From NCBI RefSeq assembly GCF_947507565.1, contig NC_089184.1, positions 1,984,001 through 2,048,000 on the forward strand: DNA of 64,000 bases. Reading direction: 5' to 3'. The notes beneath the pieces were generated by a model, which was not told where the DNA came from, searched no databases, and saw only the letters and a list, made by a program, of their open reading frames with translations. Below, piece by piece: positions 21,900 through 32,974 of this stretch (position 1 is the stretch's first letter; every line of letters starts with the position of its first letter). The position numbers were made by a program, and so were the translations under genes. The stretch is from Oscarella lobularis (taxonomy: Eukaryota; Porifera; Homoscleromorpha; Homosclerophorida; Oscarellidae).

Positions 21900-22112
21900 A
21901 TCCGTGATGGAAGGTTTGTGTGCCCTGGAGAATTTCTGAGTTGTGATGTTGAATGGATATGTTTCTCTTGGGTGTCTTCTTCTGTAAAAGAGAAGAAGGT
22001 TTTGACCGTAAATCTGGAAGGAAGGGATTATCCATATTTTGCTGTGAATTACGTTGACGGGACTCTGCGATATGGACAACAAAGGGTAGAAAGACCAGAG
22101 TTCTCTATCTAT
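21900..22112 (+). pseudogene. Stray fragment of ERLEC1 exon 6 and preceding intron
   Basis: The sequence matches the ERLEC1 region about 17880-18095: end of exon 5, intron 5 and most of exon 6 (Y-P-Y-F-A-V-N-Y-V-D-G-T). The acceptor site is altered and small deletions shift frame. It abuts the broken LRRK copy, so two gene fragments are joined here. Confidence 0.8.
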
Positions 22113-22116
22113 AATG

Positions 22117-22222
22117 TGACAACGTGAATATAATATATTTATGACGTCACACTATGTAGTGTGCTCGTGTACTGTAAGCGGTGCTATGCATGATGGCCAA
22201 TACCGGGCCATCATTCTCTAGT
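22117..22222. mobile_element. Fragment of the dispersed 730-base element (tail half)
   Basis: Matches the tail of the element copies at 48996-51931 (shared CATCATTCTCTAGT end and TGACGTCACACTATG core). Only the last 100 or so bases of the element are present. Confidence 0.7.
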
Positions 22223-22475
22223 TAGCTTATGTAATGGCACGCGATCGCAAGGCGATCAGAAGCGCGAATTCAAAAGCTACTTTTTCCTGGATCGGTCATC
22301 GGATGGTGTATTAGCCGGAAGAGTAGGATAGCCGACATCACCACTCTAATGAGCGCTCCTGATTGGCTCGCGATCACGTGCTATGACATAACTTGCTACT
22401 GCGCAAGCTCTTACTTTATCGAGCGTTGCTGTTCTAGAACAGTCGATTTTTAGTGGTTTCATATTCTGTCTCTCA

Positions 22476-22852
22476 ATGGGCTCAAATTCGTACATTGAAC
22501 TAAACTGCTCTGCCCCAAGTTTAAGACAGTTTTTAGATCGCGCTTTGCCGAAAACGGATTGAAAGATTTAGGGAACTCAACTGAACGCAGCTTCGAGTCC
22601 TTCGAACGGGGCTTGGAAGCCTTCGGAAAGTCGTTAGAGAAGACCGTCGAGACGGTTGGCGAAGACGTCCTTCGTTCTCCAGCAGCGCTTGTCTTCGGAA
22701 TAGGGATCGGCGTCGGATCCCTCCTTCTTGGCGCAGGCAAAGGATTTCGTAAGCCATATAGGTCATTTTGCTGCCTATTTTGTGACGGTCTGCTTCAAGA
22801 TCACGCAGCCAAGGGCCTCCGCATTCTCAAGCCTCGAAAACGATCGCCCTGA
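22476..22852 (+). pseudogene. Second, probably broken copy of the small membrane protein gene
   Basis: From the ATG at 22476 the DNA follows the start of the gene at 19905-20303 (MGS-x-S-Y-x-E-L-N), but insertions shift the frame into a stop before the repeats. The remainder stays open from a later ATG near 22559 and keeps the amphipathic repeats, the glycine-rich membrane helix and the basic tail. It may be a pseudogene or may use the downstream start, giving a 97-residue protein. Orientation is opposite to copy 1. Confidence 0.55.
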
Positions 22853-22860
22853 TTACGCAC

Positions 22861-23150
22861 AGATCAATACTAATATATTAAATACTAATACTAATATATT
22901 AAATACTAATACAAATATTAAATAAATTAATATATTTGAGTTTTAAAGACGCACAGATCCTAATATGTTAAATACTAATACAAATATTAAATAAATTAAT
23001 ATATTTGAGTTTTAAAGACGCGCAGATCCTAATATGTTAAATACTAATACAAATATTAAATAAATTAATATATTTGAGTTTTAAAGACGCTAATATGTTA
23101 AATACTAATACAAATATTAAATAAATTAATATATTTGAGTTATAAAGTGC
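22861..23150. repeat. AT-rich minisatellite, unit about 69 bases
   Basis: About four tandem units containing AAATACTAATACAAATATTA and AATATATTTGAG, separated by AAAGACGC(GCAGATCC). The last units lose part of the spacer. The array lies between the membrane-protein copy and the LRRK gene. Confidence 0.85.
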
Positions 23151-23651
23151 GTTTAGTCAGTGATCAAAACGTTCAATTGATATTTGTTTCTCTAATATAT
23201 ATATCATGAAAGTACAGTCGTTTTTTTCATTTTCGATTGTTGTAACGGATATTTTTAATTAAATGTTGACTTATTTTCTTATTTTACTATTACATTGTAT
23301 TTGAAAGAACGAAAGGTACACTGACAGCGTTTGCTCTCAGATCCGAACCATAATTCTATGGAACTCGCCGTCGATGACGAAATTGCCACGCCTTTCGACC
23401 GTTTTCTTCGTTGTGGACTACTGAACCCGGAATCGACGACAACAGCGACGACTAACGACGGAACGGGAGCCTTCTCGTCCACATTTAAAGTCTGATTCAG
23501 TGACCTCCTTCGACAAGTCATTGGAAAAAGCCAAAGAGAATATCATCTCAGGAATCAATTTTAACGTCATGAGCTGGGTCACGTGTTTGCGATATCCGGG
23601 AATTCTTACTTACTGAGTCGCGTGAATGCTACTCCACCAAGCACAGCGACG
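23151..23651. other. Upstream region of the LRRK gene
   Basis: AT-rich to about 23300, then sequence shared with the broken LRRK copy. No further gene is visible. A short minus-strand open frame (23279-23521) has no support. Confidence 0.4.
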
Positions 23652-26600
23652 ATGACTGCGAATCACGATGACCACAGCGATCTGTTCGAAATGATCTACG
23701 ATAACAATCACACTTGCCTGGACATGTATCTTCGACGCGAATCAATCGACGTGAACTCGATGGCAGTGAGTCGCGACGGCAAATCGCTCGTTCACGTCGC
23801 CGCTGAACTCGACGACTCCGAGTGCCTGCGCGTGCTGCTAAACGCCGGAGGTAAGCGACAACAGCACAATCGAGGTTCAAACTAAAGTTTTCGCGTTCTG
23901 ACGCAGCGAACAAGAACGCGGCAGCAAGTTTGAAGCACAACGGAAACGTAAGACGATATGGAGTTGGAGAGAGGATTCAGAGAAGCAGCTCGTGCCGGCG
24001 TAATTTTCGTTTTAGTGCCGCCCTCCGCCACCATAATTTTCACAGTATTTGTTGAAAACGAAGATCTTTTTATATAGAATTAGATAGTGCGGAGTGATAC
24101 AGTCATTAGGATAACACTTGAGGCGGAGGCCTTTGCAACGGTTTTGACGCTGCTAGAGGCTATAGGAAGGCGTAAATCCGGTGTGGCTGTAAAGGGCCGT
24201 GCATGTGAAAGTAAACTTAACCTTTGCGCACTAAAATGAACCGCAAAGTTTCCTTAGGGTTGTGACCATCCCTAATTAACCCTTTTAGATGGAGGGTACA
24301 ATGAAACCGAAACTATTTACTAAAGCAATTATACAGTACTACTTGATGTGTTGTCGTTGCAGACTCCTCTTCACATAGCCGCTGCGAATAAAAGCAGTCT
24401 TTGCTTGAAATTGCTCCTGGACTACGGAGCGTCGGCGAGAAAGAAGAATTCGCTCGGTCAGACGCCTTTCGACGTCGCCGTCAGGTCCGGCAGCGTCGAT
24501 TGCATAACGTGCCTGGCTCAAGTTCGAAGAGCGGCAAAGCGGAGAAATCAAGACATCAAGGAATTGAAAGAGAGTGAGACGGACATTAGTTTCGCCGCGA
24601 AGAGCGACTATATACGATCTCTTCTCTCGATCAGGTTTTCTCTCGGCGATGAACAGCGCCGACGCGAAGTCGTTGCTTGCAAAGTTTCCGGAGGATCCAT
24701 CGATAGTGAAATCGGCTCTTGGCGACGCTTCCATCTTGTGCAAGTACGAATCTGTAGACGTTTGACGTGGGCGTCGGCGAAACTTGTCTCCTTTCGATGT
24801 TTGCATTTTGGAAACGTTTTCTTTAGAGCGTGCTACGAGGGAGCCTACGAAGCCGCGCACGTCCTTCTTCAGAACGGAGCCAATCCAATTCAAGAACGTA
24901 AAGGCGGCAATGCCATTCAATTCACCGCGCTCCACTCCGCCTGCAAAGCGCCTTACAAAGAAAGCGACGAAGACGTCGAGGCGAGAAAGGCGCTTGTCGA
25001 AAACCTACTTCAATTTCGCCCGGAACTTTTGGACGTCCCCGACTCGTCCGGCGCCCTACCCCTACACCTCGCCGCTGCCGCCGGACACAGCCGAATCGTC
25101 GCTCTTCTCCTCCGATGCTACAAAGCGATCTTCTTCTTTCACCTCGGCTTGAACAGCGGCGACGACGCCGTCGCCGAGAGATTCTACGTCGACGTCGCCG
25201 AAGGCTACTTGGAGAACGTCGGCTCGCGCGAACGCCTTCTCGACGTGAATTATCCGCAAGCGACGAACGGCGACACGTCGCTGCACGTCGCCGCCGCGCG
25301 CGGTCACTCGAACGTCGTCGAAACGATACTCGACTTCTCCGCCGAGATGCTGTCGCCGTCGACGGCGAAAGACGTCGAAGATCATTTTGTCGTCGATTTG
25401 ACGCTGACGAACGACGCCGGATTGACGGCGCTTCATCTCGCCGTCGAGGGCGAGTTCGTGCGCATTGTCGAGATCTTGCTCGAACGTCAGAACGACGAGT
25501 GTTTCGCTGCGAGCGAGTCGACGGGCATTCGCAACGTCGGTTGCGTCGCTTCGGTGAAGAAACCGCTCGTCCTCGCCGTCGAGAAGAGAAACCTGGCTGT
25601 TATCAAGGCTTTCTTGCGATACGATTCGTGTTGCGATTTGACGGAGGCGCTCCGATTGGCTTTGGAGTCGTCGTCGCAGGACTTGGTTATGGCGTTTTTA
25701 GAGAAACAGATTGAAGTAAAAGTGGCTACGGAAATTGCCGGTTCAACCAGCGTTGGGGACGGTAAAGGCGGCGTCGTCGAGGGCAAAATCAATTGGCACG
25801 GATTGGGTCTGAAGCGGTTGGATAGCCGCTTTCTCGATTGTGCTATTGAGGCGATCCGTCAGGCTCGGATTCCTTCCTGTCTTCCCAATCAACATCATTA
25901 CATCGGAGATGTCGATTTATCGGCAAACAAATTGACGTCGGTGCCGTTCGAGCTGTTTTGCCTGAGCCAAATGAAAATTTTGAATTTGTCTCACAACGAT
26001 TTGACGGTTCTTTTCGACGGAAAAGGTTTTCTTCCCACTCTTCACGAAGACGCGGATATCGAAGCGAATTCCTTGTCGTCGACGCTCACTTGCGTTCAGT
26101 TGGAAACGCTCCGACTCGACGAAAATCGTTTGACCGAGTTGCCGCGAGAACTCTTCAATTTGCCGCGACTCAAACTGCTCTTTGCCGTGAAAAACAAAAT
26201 CGCAAGCCTTCCCGAGAACATCTGGACGGCGCCTGCGCTCACCACTGTTAATTTGTCGCGCAATCGACTCGAAGTTTTGCCGGGTCCGTACGGAAGTTAC
26301 GACCCTTCGTTGACTCCGGTTCAAAGCATGCCGGATGTAAAGAAGAAATTCGCTTTTCCCTACGTCGCTTTTCGTCGCCTTTCGACTCCCTGCAGCAGTG
26401 GCGCAGGCGAGGAATCGAAGCGGCGATTAGTGAAATCGGCGCGACTTCGCGAGATCGAACTTAGCTCGTCGCCGTCGATTCAAAAGAGCCAAAGCCAAAT
26501 CGTCTTCTCAGCGTCGCGTCGTCCCGATCTCTTAAAGCAGGACAGCGGCTCTCGCACTCATCACAAGGTCCATCGACGCACCGGCCTGCACGGGAGTCTG

Positions 26601-29600
26601 ATGGCGCAGCACGAACATCTTATTCAGGAATTGCCTGGTAAATCGCTCGTCAGCGGCGTCATTGACGACGAAGCGAAGCCGGAAGAGGCGAAGATCGTCT
26701 ATCGGTACTTGGCGTCGTCCGTGTCGATCGACGAGACGGACGAAAGCGAAAATTCGCTTTCCGCTTTCGCCGATTCGCGTCTGGAGTCGTTGAACGTGTC
26801 GCGAAATCCGCTGAAAGGCTTGCCCGTCAATTTTCCGTGTCTCGTGCCGAGCCTGAAGCGGTTCCAGGCGCGTCATTGCCAATTGAAGGTTCTCGATCCC
26901 GTTCTCATGATGCCGCAATCGCTCGTCTCTCTCGACGTCAGTCACAACGCTATACAGTCCGTCTTGTACAATTTGGACGTTCGACCATGTCCGCGCTCGA
27001 ACGGCACCTCGATAAACGGCACTTGCCGTCACCAGCAGCACGATTCGCTTCCCAATTTAATCGAGCTCTCCATGAACGACAATCTCATAACGAGTTTTGA
27101 ACTCCAACAGGTATCCGACGTTCCGGACTCGCCAGATGGCGTCGACAACGTCAACGACGACGTTTCTGACTTTCAGCGCGTCGCCCTCTACCCGCAGCTG
27201 AACTCGCTCAATTTGGCTCGCAATCGTCTTCGCTTCATTCCCCAGGGTATTGGCGAACTCCAGTCGTTGCAAACGCTCGACGTGTCGGAAAACGTCGACA
27301 TTTTGAAGCTTCCTTGCGAAATTATACACCTGAAAGAGTTGTGGCAGTTGGGATTGTCCGGCGTCACTTTGGCTGATATCGGCGATAACGTCAAGAAGCA
27401 GGGTGCAAAGCAAATACTTAACTTCTTGAAACATCAACTGAAAGGGTAAGCAAAATATCCTTGTATACGTAATAAATATATAAATGAATTAAATTATAAA
27501 AGGTCGAAACCTTATCGCCGCTTGAAATTAATGACTGTCGGCTTGGCGAACAAGGGAAAGACGACGCTCGTCGAGCAGCTGATCGCAAACGAACAGCTGA
27601 GATGGTTGCGCGGCAAGCCGAAGAAGTCGACGTCGACGGTGGGAATTGACATAAGCGAATGGGTTTGCAAGAGGGGCCTCAAAAATCCAATCGCCTTTAG
27701 TATATGGGATTTTGCTGGTCAAGTGAGTCGTAGATGTATTTTCTTGAATTTTCGACTATAGTTTGTTTTAGGAGGAGTACTACGCGACTCATCAGTGCTT
27801 CTTGTCTCGGCGATCGCTCTATTTGGTTTTGTGGGATTTGAGAGATAACGTTCAGGGCATTTGTGAACTTGCTGGCTGGCTGTCAAACATTCAAGTATAT
27901 CTAGAGAATTTTTATTTCTTGCCGGTCGCAACCCTTTTTCTACCAACTTTTTCGTAGGCTCGGGCTCCGGGTTCTCCGGTTATCATCGTCGGCACTCATC
28001 TCGATTTGATCGTCGCCAAATACGAAATGAATGCGGACGTTTATGTTAATATTATGCGACAGGAGATAAAGAGCCGCTACGTACGAGCGCCGTACAGCAA
28101 TTTTCCCGACGTCGCCGCAATCGTTGAAGTGGCTCTCGGGGGAAAAATCGACAAAATCGAGATGCTACGAAGCAAAATTGTCGACGTAGCGACGAGCATG
28201 CGAGACAACAGTGGCGACGGTAAGCTCCAATGTACGTTAGTTTCGTTGCGCGAAGTAGTGTTTACATTTCAGTCGGCGGCGATCACAGTTTGTCGAAGAA
28301 GGGCGGGTGCACTGTGCTCGAAGAGCAGATTCCTAAGACGTATCTCAATCTTGGGGAGTTTGCTGCTGATCTGAAGGTGCAGTGCAGTCGGGAGTGTCGG
28401 CCGCCGGTATTAACGACGGACGAGTTCAGGTGAACTTGTCTCCGTAGGGAGAAAAACGTTATGTTTTAGCAATTAATTTTGCAGAGACGCACTCGAGCAG
28501 CAACGTCCGGACGTGTGGTCTAGTATGAAAAATCCGGAAGAATTGAGTCACGCTTCGCAGTTTCTTCACAACAATGGTAGAGTCATCGTGTGTGGGATCT
28601 CTTCTCTTCCTTTTTGATTTAATTAGTCATTCAGGAGTTCTTCTTCACTACGACGACTCGTTGCTGCGAAATCTCTACTTCGTCGATCCGCAATGGCTGT
28701 GCAAGATGCTCGCTCGAGTCGTTGCCGTTGAACAAATTAATCCGTTTGCTCGAAGTGGAAAAGGTGCCACGCGATATACTTTTTTCCAGTGCTCATATCT
28801 CTTTTTAGGCGTAATGAAAACGTCAGATCTCCAACAGCTATTCAAAGGAAGGGAGTTTCCTAGTCATCTGCTGGAGCAGTACGTTAGTCTGTTGGAAAAA
28901 TTTGAAGTAGCTCTGCGACAGTCCGACGACGTGCTTCTCATTCCTTCTCTACTGCCGACCAAGCGATGCGACAGCGTTTGGCTTAAGCCGACCTCCTCGG
29001 AAACGGCCGTCAACGCAGGCAGCGACGGCGACAAGGGCGACGACGACGATCGGGTTACCGTCGACTTGGAATCTTTGGGTCAATTCGAAGCGGGAAGTCC
29101 CGCCGAATCGATCGGCTACAGCGAGTGGGAGGTAAAGTCATTGTACACGCCGTCCAAAGAGATTTCTGGCAGCACGATGTCGAACGTCGGTTCGAAGGCG
29201 AGTTCACGATTTTCGCGATCGCTAAATCAGACGGTCAAATCGTTTCACGTTCAACTACTCCGTCCCGAGTTGGCGACGCAATTTCTCCAAACCGATCTGT
29301 CGCGCTTTTATCTCGCGCCCTTTCATCCGAGCGGATGGTGGCCGCGACTCATTTCTCGACTGCTCGCCGACCAGTCGATACACAAGGTCGTCCAGTCGAT
29401 TCTCGCCAAGTGCAACGTTCGCTTTTCCGCCGAGAAAATTCAGTGGAAATGTTGGCGCACGGGCATCGACTTCGTCGTCAACGGCTCCGTGCTTCTCTCC
29501 GTATCCGAAAGTGACCTGTCGAGACTGACGAAGCGATATCGCTCTGCCGATGCTAGTCAGATCAACAACGAGATTTCGTCGTCGAGAGGGTTTCAAGTAC

Positions 29601-32600
29601 TGGCCGGTCTTTCGATCGACGACAAGGATGAATATTTTTCCTCGCTTGGATGCTGTTGCATCGAAATCGCCGTTTCCCCGAGCGTCTTGGAGAGGATGCC
29701 CGCAGCGACAGAAAGCGCTGCGGAGGTTCCGCGAAAGAAGTTTAAGCCACCGTACAGAAAACTTCTGTCCGAGTACAGGAGTTTGGACGACGACGACGCG
29801 ATCTCGGCGACGACGGCGCCGTCGAAACGGCCTGTAGGTCTGTCGATTTTACGGTCGCTTAGCGTCGGTCGTCCGGGCGACGAGCGGAAAGAGTTGAGAA
29901 TACCGCCGCCTGCTCCGAGTCGCCGGGCACCGAGTCGCTTGTGGTCGCAGAGGGTCGTTGAGAAAAAGGAGAAGGCCCGAACGGCGCAGTTCATTCGGCT
30001 GAGCACTTTTCTGCTCGCCAAAGCGGTCTACCACGTTGATTCGCTTCTCGAAGATTGGTACGACGGTTTGAAAACCACCGTCGTTGGAAGCGAGGACAAA
30101 TCTCTCGTCACGCGAGTCGTTCCTTGTCCTCAGTGTCTCCGCGAATTCTCTTCTCGCAGTAAGTTGGATGATCGACGTACTTAGACTGTTTTGCCACGAT
30201 CTTGTTCAGATGATGGGCAGCAGAATGGGAGTATCGACGAAAAGGAAAAGGCAATATTGTGCGACCAAGTGACATTGTTCTCTTTATTGAGTTGCTTATC
30301 GCGAGTTTACGGCGAGGGCCGGGAACCGCGCTGTCTTCGTCACGGAAGCGTTTCCGTTGATTTGCTCGCTCCTGACGTGGTAAGAATGTGCGTCCACTGG
30401 CGAACGGAAACTTGAAGGTATCCTTTCGTTGCAACGCAGGTTTTTCGCGACCTTCCTTTTCATATGATTCTCAACGATACGGCTATTATGAGAGGAACTG
30501 AGCTTGGTCACGGCGGCTACGGCACCGTCTACTCGGGTCGTCTGGCATCGAATGGACTTCAGGTGGCCTACGTTCTTCCTGGCGATGGCGATTTGTTTAT
30601 TTCTTATTTATTCAGGGAATTGGAGAGCCGGACGTGGCTGTCAAGAGCTTTGAACGAGTTCTGCAGAGTCATCCGGAAGTAGAGGGAAAGGAAGAGTCTG
30701 CTCTTCTTTACAAAACCGTTCGAAACGAAGTGGCGTTGATGGCCAATTTGGATCATCCCAACGTCGTGGTGCTCTTAGGCATTTGCATCAAACCGATCTG
30801 CATGGTCCTTCCGCGTGCACCTTACGGCGACTTGGAGACGGTGATCGAAATTTATCGATCCTCCAAGGCGCAAATACGAGCGAGGCCGTTACAAGCGGCC
30901 CTATTAGAGGTACTGCACACTTCATTTTTTTGCGCCTTTCTTTTCGCGAGCGTTCTATTTCCTAGATCGCTCGTGGTATGCGCTATATCCACGATCAGAA
31001 CATCGTTTATCGCGACTTGAAACCGAGCAACGTTCTCGTTTGGGCATTTCCCCATCCCGATTCGAGCACCTGTGGTTCCGTTAAATTGAAAATATCGGAC
31101 TACGGCGTGAGTTCGTTTACGGCGAATTTCGGGGTCAAAAAGGAGACGGGAACACGGCGCTACCTGGCGCCTGAGATTCTTCGCTTTGCCGGCAAGGAAG
31201 CGTACACGAAAAAGGTAAGAACGACTATTCCTTAGAAGGGGGGATTATCATATCTACGTGATACTTAATCGATTCAGGTGGATGTATTTGCCTACGGTCT
31301 CGTCATGTATTTTATGATGACCCTGCTCAAACCTTTTCACAACGTAAATCATTTATCAATTGGTTCCAAATACCTGAACAGAGAACGCCCGGTTATTCCG
31401 TCGAAGGTTAATGTAACAACACCGAAAGGGAATCTCCTCGCTGACGATTTTTCTAGGACTTTCGAAATTTCTTCCTCGTTCACTTGCTCATGGAATGGTG
31501 TTGGGCCGACGACGCTCTCGCTCGTCCGGACTTCGGTACCGTTGTGGACGTGCTAGAGAACTCACTTTTTCTCAAACTCATTCGTCGCACTCTTCTCACG
31601 AAAAACATCGGCGTGACGTCCGCCTGCGTCGTCGACAGCCGTTGCCACGGCGATGTCGACTCACACAAAAATCGAACGTACGAGGTGTGGATGGGTACGA
31701 GCAGCGGCCAACTCATCTCCGCCAAGTACACGGATCGAAACACGGAAGTTGACGTACTAGCCGAGTTTCCGTCTCGCGTCATGAGCATCAGCCAAGTCGG
31801 AGACACCGTTTGGATTGGCACGGAGTATTCGGGCATTGTTGTCTATTCTGTCCTCGATCGATCCGAACTTCAGAGTTGGCCGATATTCGACGATCTCTTC
31901 GTTAGTCGACCACCACCGTCGTCGTCCAACTGCGCCTTGTCGAAATCGTCTTCTCGCCGTCTGACAATCTCGAGCGCAATCACGTCGATATTTCACGAGC
32001 CCGGGCAGAAGATCGTCATTGTGACCAAATCGGACGGCTACGTCGCTCTGTTTGAAGACGTCGTCAGTCACCTGCGCGCTTTCGGCGATTCATTCGAATC
32101 CGTTTCGCCTAATTCGCAAATTCCCATTCGACTTCGTCTCCGGCAAGATCACCGACTCCCCAATAAGTCGACTGCCTACTGCGCGGTCTCGGTGCCGATC
32201 GACGACGTGTCCGGCGACGTCGAAGTGTGGCTCGGTCTCGACAGCTGTCGTCTCGCCGTGCTCGACTCGAAAGCGCTGGAGTACGGAAATGTGAAATTCT
32301 GTCGCGTTCTTTGCGGACCGATCGTCGAACGACCGGCGCCGAGAGTAAAATGCCTCGTCAGCAGTTCGAATCATCTGGGAACGTTTGTCTGGAACTCGCT
32401 TGACGGTAGCGCCGTCATCGTTCAATGGAACGGTAAATCGCGAGACATGATCAGCGCTTTGAACGTCGAGAACTGCCTCAACGGAACGGCGGAGAAGAGA
32501 GATAGTCGCGTGACGTGCCTTTGCATACAAGACCAATACCTGCTCGCCGGCACTGGGTCGGGACATGTCGTAGGTTTGACGTGGAATCCGGTGCTGCGCG

Positions 32601-32878
32601 CGAGCTGGTGTGTCAAACCCCATGCCGGACCCGTTCGCTGTCTGCTGTCTTTCATTTCGACGCCGGGCGCGGAGACTTCGACCGATGACGGTTGCTCGAT
32701 TCCGGCCCTCTTCTCGGACTCAGTTGTGACTGGACGGAGATCTGTTGTACTTTCGTGCGGACTCGGCTTGCTGGGCGTGGGCTCGGATGAAGTTGCTTCT
32801 TCGCGACCGTTTCCGGGTGATACTGAGGGCTATATGGTAGCTTGGTTAACTGATAATTCTGACGCAGAAAGCTTTTAA
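23652..32878 (+). CDS. LRRK-type Roco kinase (ANK-LRR-Roc-COR-kinase-WD40-like)
   Basis: Eighteen exons join in phase to 2632 residues: 23652-23850, 23907-23947, 24363-24573, 24635-24743, 24827-27445, 27503-27722, 27772-27894, 27958-28219, 28273-28429, 28485-28576, 28635-28763, 28809-30158, 30210-30379, 30440-30562, 30616-30909, 30966-31214, 31278-31406, 31457-32878. Ankyrin repeats fill the first 480 residues, LRRs about 570-1050, Roc GTPase from 1060 (P-loop GLANKGKTT, switch DFAGQ, THLD), COR to about 1830, kinase about 1900-2160 and a beta-propeller-like end. Kinase motifs are GHGGYG, VAVK, YRDLKPSN and DYG; DYG and YRD are the LRRK hallmark. Ankyrin repeats and no armadillo region resemble LRRK1, though 2632 residues exceeds human LRRK1. 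LRRKs phosphorylate Rab GTPases in membrane traffic. Its 5' end is duplicated upstream in broken form. Confidence 0.9.
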
Positions 32879-32974
32879 TACAGTACTGTGAATTACTGTG
32901 TACGTGTACTTTTAATTTTTCCATAGTGCTTGCCAGTATCTATAGCAACGGAGGCGCGCGCGTGTGAAAGCAAC

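Noticed and set aside
22861-23150. CRISPR-like spaced repeats
   Set aside because: The units are tandem, AT-rich and contiguous, with no unique spacers of constant length; this is a minisatellite in a eukaryotic genome.
28574-28634. Upstream start of the long frame inside the LRRK gene
   Set aside because: The first codons are intron sequence; the acceptor at 28634 joins the exon in phase with the preceding COR exon.
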